DNA of 7,096 nucleotides. It comes from RGIG3994 sp964461635. GTDB taxonomy: Bacteria; Bacillota; Clostridia; Oscillospirales; CAG-272. Below the pieces are notes generated by a model. The model ran no database searches, was not told the DNA's origin, and saw nothing but the letters and a program-made list of their open reading frames with translations. Positions within the stretch are counted from its first letter, which is position 1. Each line of letters starts with the position of its first letter. The DNA is taken from positions 1-7,096 of the forward strand of contig CAYWVC010000058.1 in assembly GCA_964461635.1 (NCBI GenBank), written 5' to 3'. Below are positions 1-7,092 of the stretch, piece after piece. Both the position numbers and the translations under genes were made by a program.

Positions 1-19
1 TTTCGTTTATTTTGTTTCG

Positions 20-46
20 TTCACACAAATATAATAATTGTATGAT
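20..46 (+). promoter_or_regulatory. Possible sigma-A-type promoter for the operon
   Basis: The first 50 bases are far more AT-rich than the rest of the window. TTCACA at 20-25 matches the -35 consensus at five of six positions. TATGAT at 41-46 matches the -10 consensus at five of six, but the spacer is only 15 nt, shorter than the preferred 17. A perfect TATAAT lies at 30-35, but I see no good -35 box at the right distance before it, so it could be an alternative -10 or chance in AT-rich DNA. Transcription would begin near 53, giving a leader of about 90 nt before the ATPase start. This is a motif match only. Confidence 0.35.
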
Positions 47-125
47 AGAATGACCCTGTGTATTTTGCCAAGGCGGGCGGTCACGGCACGTCGGGGCACG
101 CGAAATCCAATCTATACGCAAAAAG

Positions 126-131
126 AAAGGA
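126..131 (+). promoter_or_regulatory. Ribosome binding site that decides the ATPase start
   Basis: AAAGGA precedes the ATG at 145 with a 13-nt spacer, somewhat long but usable. No comparable purine-rich site precedes the upstream in-frame GTG at 58. This supports starting the ATPase at 145, where the protein begins in the usual family way (MIKIEHLVKNYGG). Confidence 0.6.
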
Positions 132-144
132 TCAAGACGCAAAA

Positions 145-1230
145 ATGATAAAGATCGAACATCTTGTAAAGAACTACGGCGGGATCTGCGCCGTAGACGA
201 TATCAGCTTTGAGATCGGCAAGGGGGAGATCGTCGGCTTTCTCGGTCAGAACGGCGCGGGCAAGTCAACGACGATGAACGTACTTGCCGGCTACCTTTCC
301 TCGACGTCGGGGGAGGTATCGGTCAACGGGGTCAACGTACTTGACGATCCGCTTGAGGCGAAGCGTCACATCGGATATCTGCCCGAGCAGCCCCCGCTCT
401 ACCTCGATATGACGGTAGAGGAGTACCTCAGCTTCGGCTACGATCTGAAGCACTGCACGATGAACAAGGTAAAGCACCTTGAGGAGATCTGCGAGGTCGT
501 GAAGATCAAGGACGTTTCAAAGCGCCTCATAAAGAACCTGTCGAAGGGCTACCGTCAGCGCGTCGGAATTGCGCAGGCGCTTGTCGGGAATCCGGAGGTA
601 ATGATCTTCGACGAGCCGACGGTCGGTCTTGACCCGAAGCAGGTCATAGAGATCCGAAACCTCATCCGCACGCTTGGGCGCGATCACACGGTCATACTCT
701 CGACCCACATCCTTCAGGAGGTGCAGGCGGTCTGCGACCGTATCATCATCATAAACAAGGGCAAGATCGTCGCCGACGAGAAGACCGAGAACATCAACCG
801 CGCGGTGCAGAGCAACCGGCGCTTCACCGTCAAGGTCTGCGGTCCCCAGCGTGAGGTGCTCGCTATGCTGAAGTCCAAGCCGGGCATAGTTTACGCCGAG
901 TGCTTGCCCGAGCGCGACGGCGAGGCTTACACCTACGCGATAGAGAGCTCACCCGGGATCGACGTACGCAAATCGCTCTTCTTCTCACTTGCCGAGAAGG
1001 GCTGGGCTATGATCGGACTTGAGGCGGTCGGAATGAGCATTGAGGACATCTTCATCTCGATAGTCGACAGTGCCTCGGAGGTCAAGACGAAATACGACGC
1101 GAAGAAGAGAAGATCAAGGACGGTCACGCGCACGTCGCTTGAGCAGGACGTTGCGCGCGAAATGATCGAAAAAGCGGCGCAGGGCGGCTCGGGGTCGGAC
1201 GGCTCCGACGTCGGCTCGGACAACGCCTGA
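145..1230 (+). CDS. ABC transporter ATP-binding protein, GldA/NatA-like
   Basis: This 361-residue cytoplasmic ATPase should bind and hydrolyse ATP to drive the permease encoded next. All nucleotide-binding motifs are present: Walker A GQNGAGKST at residues 34-42, Q-loop Gln82 in LPEQPPLY, signature LSKGYRQR at 132-139, Walker B with IFDEP (Asp156, catalytic Glu157), D-loop GLDP directly after it, and H-loop His188 in STHIL. The LSKGYRQ form of the signature replaces the textbook LSGGQ and is normal for ATPases paired with ABC-2 permeases, including GldA. The ATPase core ends near residue 215. A regulatory-type domain follows (about 225-310), and then a basic KKRRSR stretch and a Gly/Ser/Asp-rich tail. 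The start is the ATG at 145; an in-frame GTG at 58 would add 29 atypical residues without a ribosome binding site. An active ATPase is near certain; the transported substrate is unknown. Confidence 0.95.
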   Translation: MIKIEHLVKNYGGICAVDDISFEIGKGEIVGFLGQNGAGKSTTMNVLAGYLSSTSGEVSVNGVNVLDDPLEAKRHIGYLPEQPPLYLDMTVEEYLSFGYDLKHCTMNKVKHLEEICEVVKIKDVSKRLIKNLSKGYRQRVGIAQALVGNPEVMIFDEPTVGLDPKQVIEIRNLIRTLGRDHTVILSTHILQEVQAVCDRIIIINKGKIVADEKTENINRAVQSNRRFTVKVCGPQREVLAMLKSKPGIVYAECLPERDGEAYTYAIESSPGIDVRKSLFFSLAEKGWAMIGLEAVGMSIEDIFISIVDSASEVKTKYDAKKRRSRTVTRTSLEQDVAREMIEKAAQGGSGSDGSDVGSDNA

Positions 1231-1236
1231 AAGGAG
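1231..1236 (+). promoter_or_regulatory. Ribosome binding site of the permease gene
   Basis: AAGGAG begins immediately after the ATPase stop codon and lies 10 nt before the ATG at 1247. The 16-nt intergenic gap holds nothing else, which fits co-transcription with the ATPase. Confidence 0.8.
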
Positions 1237-1246
1237 CTCGCACAAA

Positions 1247-2017
1247 ATGACTGCGATCTATAAAAAGGAGCTTAAGTCCTACTTCATAAACCCCTTGGGG
1301 TACGTATTCGTATGCGTATACCTCGTGGCGTCGGCACTGCTGTTCTGCTTCACGACGCTGAAGTCGAAGAGCTACGACACCTCTTCCTTCTTCCAGCTTA
1401 TGATATTCGCCTTCATCGTACTGATCCCGCTGCTCACGATGAAGCTGTTTGCCGAGGAGCGCAAGATGCGCACCGAGCAGCTGCTGATGACCTCGCCCGT
1501 GACGATCACGGGAATGGTGTTCGGCAAGTTCTTCGCCGCCTTCACGGTCTTCGTGGGTGCGCTGGCGGTCTCGCTGCTCAACTTCATCCCGCTCTACTCG
1601 ATCGCCTTCGCCGAGCGCGCGGGCGAGCCCTACTCGACCACCCACATCGGACCCGTGACGGGGCAGATAGTCGGGAGCTACATCGGCATAATCCTCATCG
1701 GTGCGGCGTTCATAGCCATCGGAATGTTCATCTCGGCGTTCTTTGAGGATCAGCTTGCCGCGGCGATAACGACGATCGGGGTAATACTGTTTATGGTTAT
1801 CATCGGCTACGTCAACAGTGCGACCGACGCCGACGGGCATCAGATAATAAGCTCCTATGCCGTGCGCTTCGTGCTCGATTGGATATCGGTGCTGAGCCGC
1901 TACGCGAACTTCGGCTACGGTATATTCGATTTTACGGCGGTGCTGTACTACTTCTCGATTGCCGGCGTGTTCATCTTCCTGACGATCAGGGTGTACGACC
2001 GCAGACGCTGGGCTTAA
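1247..2017 (+). CDS. ABC-2-type permease, GldF-like
   Basis: This is a 256-residue integral membrane protein and should form the transmembrane channel of the transporter as a homodimer, because no second permease gene is present. About six hydrophobic segments can be seen, near residues 17-37, 50-66, 95-118, 140-165, 171-190 and 230-249. The N-terminus (YKKELKSYFINPLGYV) is the typical amphipathic start of this family. Between helices 2 and 3, FAEERKMRTEQLLMTSPV at 68-85 matches the conserved cytoplasmic loop of ABC-2 permeases, which usually reads like AEE...G..E.LL.SP and is thought to contact the ATPase. Length is normal for GldF-type permeases (about 240-290). It sits 16 nt after the ATPase gene and 30 nt before the GldG-like gene. 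The family call is firm; the substrate cannot be read from the sequence. Confidence 0.9.
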   Translation: MTAIYKKELKSYFINPLGYVFVCVYLVASALLFCFTTLKSKSYDTSSFFQLMIFAFIVLIPLLTMKLFAEERKMRTEQLLMTSPVTITGMVFGKFFAAFTVFVGALAVSLLNFIPLYSIAFAERAGEPYSTTHIGPVTGQIVGSYIGIILIGAAFIAIGMFISAFFEDQLAAAITTIGVILFMVIIGYVNSATDADGHQIISSYAVRFVLDWISVLSRYANFGYGIFDFTAVLYYFSIAGVFIFLTIRVYDRRRWA

Positions 2018-2036
2018 AAACGATCCGTAAGGAATT

Positions 2037-2040
2037 GGAG
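2037..2040 (+). promoter_or_regulatory. Ribosome binding site of the GldG-like gene
   Basis: GGAG lies 7 nt before the ATG at 2048. A second purine run, TAAGGA, lies further upstream at 2028-2033 but at a less favourable distance. The 30-nt gap shows no hairpin or terminator. Confidence 0.7.
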
Positions 2041-2047
2041 ATTAACG

Positions 2048-4174
2048 ATGAAACTTAAAGTATCCGGAAAGAAGCTCCGCTACGGCGGACTCTCGGTGGG
2101 GCTCACCGCGGCGATCGTCGCGGCTGTCGTCCTGCTCAACGTGCTGTTCTACTCGCTCGCCGTGAACAACCGTTGGTATATAGATATGACGAGCGAGGCG
2201 CTCTTCACCCTCTCCGACGAATGCCGCGACCTCGTTTACGACGCGATATATAACGAGGCGACCGGCGTAAACGCCGAGCGTCACGCCTACAACGAGGAAA
2301 ACGGGCTCAGTAAGGGCGACGAGGGATATCGCGAGGACGTGGAGGTCTTCATCCACTTCTGCGACGATCCCGACAACCTTCAGGACAAGACCTCCTATAT
2401 GAGGTACGTCTACAACACCTGCCTCGACCTTGCCGACGAGGTACCCTGTATCACGATAGATTATCTGAATTGGGAGTACAATCCCTCCTCGGTACAGCGC
2501 TTCACGAAGACCGGCACGTCCATCAATTCGCAGTCGATAATCGTGGAGAGCGGCACGGAGTACCGTGTATTCTCGCTCCAGCAGATGTTCGTCACCGATT
2601 CGGAGGACGACACCAACATCTGGGCTTACAACGGCGAGAAGAAGATAGCGGGCGCGATCCTTGCGGTCACCTCCGCCGAATCTCCGGTCGCGTATATCAC
2701 GACCAACCACAGCGAAGCATACTACGACACCGCGCTGATAGAGCTGCTGTCCGACGCGGGCTACGAGATAGCCATTGAGGGCGCGACCGACAGCGACGGC
2801 GAGGTCGTCGTCGGCTACCTCAACGGGAAGGAGAACCCGCTGGAGACGATAGACAACGTCCGCCTTATCGTCGTGTACAACCCGCGCAGTGACTTTCAGA
2901 CCGACAGCGGGGTCAACGAGATAGAGCGCATCGACCGCTTCCTTGAGAAGAATAACTCGATGATGGTCTTTATGGGACCCAACTCGCCCGTTTTGCCCTC
3001 CTTTGAGGATTTCCTGCTCACCTGGGGCGTGAAGTTCGACAGATACGAGGACAACGGCGGAAATATCTACAATTATATGATATCCGATACGCAGAGCTCG
3101 CTCGCCTCGAACGGCTATACGCTGAAGGCGGACTACATCACCTCGGGCGGACTCGGAGCCTCGATATACAGCGGACTTCTGAAGCAGGGCTACTCACCCG
3201 CGGTCATATTTGAGAACACAACGTCGATATCCTACTCCCCGACCTATAAGCTGACGACCTACGGCGACGACGACGATCAGTCTGCCGATTTCCGCTACGG
3301 CTCGTATTACAGCAACGGCGTGACGAAGTCGATCTTCGACGTCTTCACCGCCGCAGGCAGTGCGACGGCGGTCGCAAACGGCACGACGGTCGCAACGTCG
3401 GGCTCGGCGAACGGTACGGGCGGGAGCTATACCCTTATCTACACCGACGTTGACGGCAGGGAATACACCCTCTCGGGTGACAAGATCCTCACACCCGCCG
3501 GAAGCGAGGCGGGGAAGAACGCCGCCGGAAACTACGTGACCGAGGCGGGCACCGAGCTTGCGGTAAACGACGGCAAGATCACCGTGATCAGCGAGAATGC
3601 CGGGAGCTTCACCCGCGTCGTGCGCGAGATAGTTGAATACACCGGGGCGCGTTACAGCCTGTCGGACGACGGCAAGTCGATCCTCGATAAGAACGGCAAG
3701 GCGCTCACCGCCGACGAAAACGGACAGTTCACCACCTCCGCGGGGAGCGTGCTTGAGATAGAGCAGCTCGACGGCAAGGCAAGCATAAAGATAGTCAGCG
3801 CCGCCGACTCCTCCGACAATCCCTTCAAGCTTATGACCCTCACCCGCCGCCGCTACTCGGTTCAGGAGAACAAGTACGGCGTATCGGCGGATCAGGATGC
3901 CTACCTGCTCGCCTGCGGCTCGCTTGACTTCGCGACCGAGAAGTATCTTAATTCGGCGGTCTACGGCAACAGCAACGTTCTGCTTGCCGCCACCACCATT
4001 ATGGGACGTGAGGTCGTTCCGGTCAACATCCTCTTCAAGCCCTTTGCCGACACCGACATCTCCGACCTTACCGATGCCGATGCAAACCGCTACACCGTAT
4101 TGCTGTCGGTCCTGCCCGCCGTCGCCGTGATAGGCGTGGGAGTATTCGTACTCGTTAGGAGAAAATATTCATGA
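2048..4174 (+). CDS. GldG-like membrane protein with ABC_transp_aux-type ectodomain
   Basis: This 708-residue protein is anchored at both ends: a hydrophobic segment at about 16-38 after a basic start, and one at about 683-704 followed by RRKYS. Everything between is probably outside the membrane. After the first helix, DMTSEALFTLSDECRDLV at 46-63 is the hallmark entry of GldG-type proteins (the 'DLT...lysLS..t..ll' motif). Residues about 98-185 look like the N-terminal GldG domain. Residues about 197-335 look like ABC_transp_aux (PF09822), including EKKIAGAILAVTS, a TTNHSE motif where relatives as I recall them have GHGE, and IVVYNPRSDF. Residues about 435-590 seem to be an insertion: a G/S/T-rich linker and two similar small modules. 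The family pattern resumes at NPFKLMTL and ACGSLDF...YGNSNVLL. The protein is longer than typical GldG-like proteins (about 450-600 by recollection). It probably works with the preceding ATPase and permease. Its stop overlaps the next start by ATGA. Confidence 0.82.
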   Translation: MKLKVSGKKLRYGGLSVGLTAAIVAAVVLLNVLFYSLAVNNRWYIDMTSEALFTLSDECRDLVYDAIYNEATGVNAERHAYNEENGLSKGDEGYREDVEVFIHFCDDPDNLQDKTSYMRYVYNTCLDLADEVPCITIDYLNWEYNPSSVQRFTKTGTSINSQSIIVESGTEYRVFSLQQMFVTDSEDDTNIWAYNGEKKIAGAILAVTSAESPVAYITTNHSEAYYDTALIELLSDAGYEIAIEGATDSDGEVVVGYLNGKENPLETIDNVRLIVVYNPRSDFQTDSGVNEIERIDRFLEKNNSMMVFMGPNSPVLPSFEDFLLTWGVKFDRYEDNGGNIYNYMISDTQSSLASNGYTLKADYITSGGLGASIYSGLLKQGYSPAVIFENTTSISYSPTYKLTTYGDDDDQSADFRYGSYYSNGVTKSIFDVFTAAGSATAVANGTTVATSGSANGTGGSYTLIYTDVDGREYTLSGDKILTPAGSEAGKNAAGNYVTEAGTELAVNDGKITVISENAGSFTRVVREIVEYTGARYSLSDDGKSILDKNGKALTADENGQFTTSAGSVLEIEQLDGKASIKIVSAADSSDNPFKLMTLTRRRYSVQENKYGVSADQDAYLLACGSLDFATEKYLNSAVYGNSNVLLAATTIMGREVVPVNILFKPFADTDISDLTDADANRYTVLLSVLPAVAVIGVGVFVLVRRKYS
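3464..3595 (+). repeat. Module copy A inside the GldG-like protein
   Basis: Residues 473-516 run from YTLSGDKIL through GNYVTEAGTEL to DGKITVISE. The order YxLS, then G(N/Q)(Y/F)xTxAG(T/S)xL, then DGK with a hydrophobic strand, recurs in copy B. The similarity is at protein level only, with little DNA identity, so any duplication is old or the copies came from related domains. It follows the G/S/T-rich linker at about 435-460 and is predicted to be beta-rich. Confidence 0.5.
3653..3799 (+). repeat. Module copy B inside the GldG-like protein
   Basis: Residues 536-584 run from YSLSDDGKSIL through GQFTTSAGSVL to DGKASIKIVS. They align with copy A motif by motif, with small insertions near the start and before the last strand. 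About 20 residues (FTRVVREIVEYTGAR region) separate the copies. After copy B the GldG-like framework resumes near residue 591. Confidence 0.5.
4157..4162 (+). promoter_or_regulatory. Ribosome binding site of the DUF4340-like gene, inside the previous gene
   Basis: AGGAGA lies within the last codons of the GldG-like gene, 8 nt before the ATG at 4171. The start and stop overlap as ATGA at 4171-4174. This arrangement favours translational coupling, so the two ectodomain proteins are probably made in a fixed ratio. Confidence 0.8.
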
Positions 4175-7092
4175 ACAACCAAAGCAACGCACCCGAAAAG
4201 AAAGAACAGCAGACGGGGAAGACAAAGAAGAAGCGCTCTCTCTTCAAAACGCAGATGAGGGTGCTCATCACCCTTGCCGCCGTCGCCGTTCTCATAGGGA
4301 TCGCCGCCGGGCTGACGGTACACTACTTCGACTCGCAGAGCGTCTACCTCGACACCTTTGAGGAGAGCCGAAAGACCCCCGAGGGCGAGAAGATCAAATA
4401 CACCTATTACAGTATAAAGAAGGACGGCGAGCTCCTGATCGTTGACGGCGAGGAGCAGACACTGCCGAACTACTACGTTGACGAGGACGGAAACGTCACG
4501 ACCGACGAGGAGAACGGCACGCACATCTTCCAGACCGAGATAGGCTCGATGCTCCTGCTCACCGACAGCGGCTCGATATCGTACTTTGCGACGGTCGACT
4601 ACTACGGCGAGGCGGAGGGCGGAGATACCGAGGCGCGCCTGCTGATCTTCCCCCGCGTATCGCAGGACAATATGGCGTCTATCCGCGTCCACCACACGAA
4701 CAAGGACGGCAGTGTGACCGACTTTACCGTCGTGGGCAAGGATTCCTCGGGCGACGGGCTGAACGACACCTTCTATATAAAGGGCTACGAGAAAGCCACG
4801 ATGAACCCGGTGCTTTCTGCCGCTATGTGCAGCTTTGCCGGCTACACCTTGACGATGAAGAAGCTCAGCATCTCGGTAATGAAATCCATCGACCGCGAGA
4901 ACGCGGGGACCGAGGGCTATATCCCGATCGTCGGCGAGGACGGCAAAATAAACTTCGACGAATACGGTCTGGGCGACGGTTGCGACGACTACTGCGTCGT
5001 CACCTCGACCGACGGATCGGAGTACAAGGTATTCTTCGGCGACACCTGTCCGAACGGCAACAGCTTCTACGTCAGGTATTACAGCGAGGAGGAGGGCGAC
5101 CGCAACGCGGTCTACAAGCTCTCGGACGACCCGGGCGTATCGGCATCGCTGAACGTGGAGGCATCAAGGTCCAGCCTGCTTCTCGGCGAGAAGGAGACGA
5201 TGGTATACCCTCAGCTGACCTATCACGACTCGATGTCCACCTACCTGTCGGTACACAATTTCTCGGTAATGAAGACCGACGCGGTGGCGGAGGGCTCGTA
5301 TTCGCAGGTGATAGCCTTCACCTACCAGCTGCTGTCGGAGAGAAACTACACGATAAGACAGACGAACCCGTACTACGTGACGATGGAGAGCGGCGTGCTC
5401 TCCGGTTACCAGATAAACGATTACAAGGTTGACGACGCGCTTCAGGATCTCTACACGATATCGGGCATATCGGACAACCCGTATTCATCCACCTCGGTCA
5501 GCAATTACGTCAAGACGCTTGAGCTTGTTGCCGACGTGGTAAGCGACCTCGGGTTACCCTCGATGACGAAGTACGAGACATCGAAGAAGTACGTCGCCGA
5601 CTATAACGCGGCTACCGCGGCGCTCCGTGAGCGCGTGGATTGGGAGGTCGCGAATAACGCCAACCTGCGTGAAAAGCTTGCAAAATACGGACTTGACGAG
5701 CCGACCTACCGGGTCTACTACGACTCGACGGTCTACGGCGGGGACGGCGGGCTCTATCCCGTCTGCCCGAACTACTTCCTCGTCAGCGAGCTGACCGACT
5801 CAAACGTTTATTACGTTTACGCGCCCTTCTATCAGCAGATAGTGGAGGTGGGCGATCAGTACCTCGATATGCTGCAATGGAACACCCTTGATTGGGTGGA
5901 CAGCAGTGTTTACGCCCCCGGCGTGCTCTACTGCGACAGCGTGGAGATCGCGGGCACCGACAAGGACGGCAAGTCCGTGCGCTACCTCTTTGAATTGGAT
6001 AACAAGATCACGCTGAAGAGCACGAAGTCCTTCTCCTTCTATCAGCAGTACGCCGTCACGATGACGAAGAGCAATTACGAGACGACGGTGACCGTTGACG
6101 GGGAGGGGAACAAGACCGTTTCGGTGAACATCAACCTCGGCTACAAGGCTACGGCTACCGACGGCACGGAGCAGGAGCTGACCCTCAGCGCGAAGAATAT
6201 CCTCAACCTTAAGCTCAACACGGTGAGGAACCTTTGCAAATACTACACGCAGGGCGACTCCTTCCTCAACAAGCTGTCGGAGAGCGAGAAAAAGTCGCTG
6301 GAGACTTACCTTAAGAGCTCGCCGAGCATCAAGCGGGCAAATAACGTGATCACGGTGACCCACAGCCTGCGCGCCGACGGCGACGAATACGGGTATATTG
6401 ACGAGGCGGTGTACGAGATGTCCTTCGTCTACAACACCGATACCGAGCTGCTGACCCTGCGCTCAAAGCAAAAGGGGCAGAACACCTATACCACCGTGTT
6501 TGAGGAGGAGGTCTTTGACGGCTTCTTCGCCAAGGAGGTCAGAAACGACGGCGTGAAGCCGACCTTCACCGATGCGATGTCGGAGAAGATCGACAGCTAC
6601 TACGCCTCGATAACCGCGCTGAACTCCGAGCTCACGGCCCTTCGTATCAAGACGCTTGATGCCACGGGCAAGGTCGTGTCGTCCGCTTCCTACGAGTATA
6701 CCGATAACGCCGCGCAGGGCAGCGACGCCGAAAAAGCCAATAACTATATCAATGCCTTCAAGAAATTCTATCAGAATATGCTTTACGCCTCCTACGAGGG
6801 CAGGGCAGACGTTGCCGATACCGTCGGCGGCGCAAAGCTCACCGAGCAGGAGATGAGCGACTTCATCGCGCAGGGCGATAACTGCGATGTCAGGATCAAG
6901 ATAACCACTACCCTGAACGGCGATGCCTACGAGTACCGTATGTACAACTATTCGTCTACCCGCGCGTTCATTACCGCTAACGGAGAGGGACAGTTCTATA
7001 TCCTCCGCTCCCGCGCCGAAAAGCTCGTCACCGACGCCGTTAAGGTCACCCTCGGCGATACCTCCATCGACCCCACCAAAACGTACGAGTAA
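4171..7092 (+). CDS. DUF4340-like membrane-anchored extracytoplasmic protein
   Basis: This 973-residue protein has a Lys-rich cytoplasmic tail (1-30), one transmembrane segment at about 31-50, and a large outside part with no second membrane segment. Residues about 78-142 resemble the small module found in the preceding GldG-like protein. Residues about 160-325 carry the DUF4340 pattern as I know it: a hydrophobic start (ARLLIFPRV), FYIKGYEKATMN, YGLGDG at 265-270, YKVFFGDTCPNGNSFYVR at 285-302, and NAVYKL. A second YGL motif, KYGLDEPTYRVYYD, lies at 505-518 and is followed by NVYYVYAPFYQQIVEV. The C-terminal part includes EYRMYNYSSTRAFITANGEG and FYILRSRAEKLVTDAVKV at about 921-959, which looks like a conserved domain end. 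DUF4340 proteins are usually much shorter (about 300-500), so this is an expanded form. DUF4340 has no established biochemical role. Gene context suggests it is a partner of the GldG-like subunit in the same ABC complex. The stop is TAA at 7090-7092. Confidence 0.78.
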   Translation: MNNQSNAPEKKEQQTGKTKKKRSLFKTQMRVLITLAAVAVLIGIAAGLTVHYFDSQSVYLDTFEESRKTPEGEKIKYTYYSIKKDGELLIVDGEEQTLPNYYVDEDGNVTTDEENGTHIFQTEIGSMLLLTDSGSISYFATVDYYGEAEGGDTEARLLIFPRVSQDNMASIRVHHTNKDGSVTDFTVVGKDSSGDGLNDTFYIKGYEKATMNPVLSAAMCSFAGYTLTMKKLSISVMKSIDRENAGTEGYIPIVGEDGKINFDEYGLGDGCDDYCVVTSTDGSEYKVFFGDTCPNGNSFYVRYYSEEEGDRNAVYKLSDDPGVSASLNVEASRSSLLLGEKETMVYPQLTYHDSMSTYLSVHNFSVMKTDAVAEGSYSQVIAFTYQLLSERNYTIRQTNPYYVTMESGVLSGYQINDYKVDDALQDLYTISGISDNPYSSTSVSNYVKTLELVADVVSDLGLPSMTKYETSKKYVADYNAATAALRERVDWEVANNANLREKLAKYGLDEPTYRVYYDSTVYGGDGGLYPVCPNYFLVSELTDSNVYYVYAPFYQQIVEVGDQYLDMLQWNTLDWVDSSVYAPGVLYCDSVEIAGTDKDGKSVRYLFELDNKITLKSTKSFSFYQQYAVTMTKSNYETTVTVDGEGNKTVSVNINLGYKATATDGTEQELTLSAKNILNLKLNTVRNLCKYYTQGDSFLNKLSESEKKSLETYLKSSPSIKRANNVITVTHSLRADGDEYGYIDEAVYEMSFVYNTDTELLTLRSKQKGQNTYTTVFEEEVFDGFFAKEVRNDGVKPTFTDAMSEKIDSYYASITALNSELTALRIKTLDATGKVVSSASYEYTDNAAQGSDAEKANNYINAFKKFYQNMLYASYEGRADVADTVGGAKLTEQEMSDFIAQGDNCDVRIKITTTLNGDAYEYRMYNYSSTRAFITANGEGQFYILRSRAEKLVTDAVKVTLGDTSIDPTKTYE
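4402..4596 (+). repeat. Module look-alike C in the DUF4340-like protein
   Basis: Residues 78-142, just outside the membrane anchor, run from YYSIKKDGELL through ENGTHIFQTEIGSMLLL to GSISYF. They resemble copy B of the preceding protein (YSLSDDGKSIL, ENGQFTTSAGSVL, SIKI) in the same order and with similar spacing. The match is by eye and short, so common descent is only a possibility. Confidence 0.35.

Noticed and set aside
58..144. GTG start giving the ATPase 29 extra residues
   Set aside because: There is no ribosome binding site before the GTG, the added residues (MYFAKAGGHG...) are unlike the family, and the ATG at 145 has a purine-rich site and a standard N-terminus.
1124..1840. Long open frame of 238 codons on the - strand
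   Set aside because: It overlaps the ends of the ATPase and permease genes, its product is Arg/Glu/His-rich with no recognisable domain, and such frames are expected opposite GC-rich genes with biased third positions.
4933..4965. EF-hand-like calcium site (GEDGKINFDEY) in the DUF4340-like protein
   Set aside because: The second half resembles an EF-hand loop, but the acidic residues at loop positions 1 and 3 are missing and the stretch leads directly into the YGL motif of DUF4340. The acidic stretches DEDGNVTTDEE and DSSGDGLND are also incomplete.
5800..6363. Open frame of 187 codons on the - strand within the DUF4340-like gene
   Set aside because: It lies entirely inside a well-supported gene, has no visible ribosome binding site or partner genes, and has the composition of an antisense shadow. 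The same applies to the - strand frames at 2042-2710 and 4090-4695.
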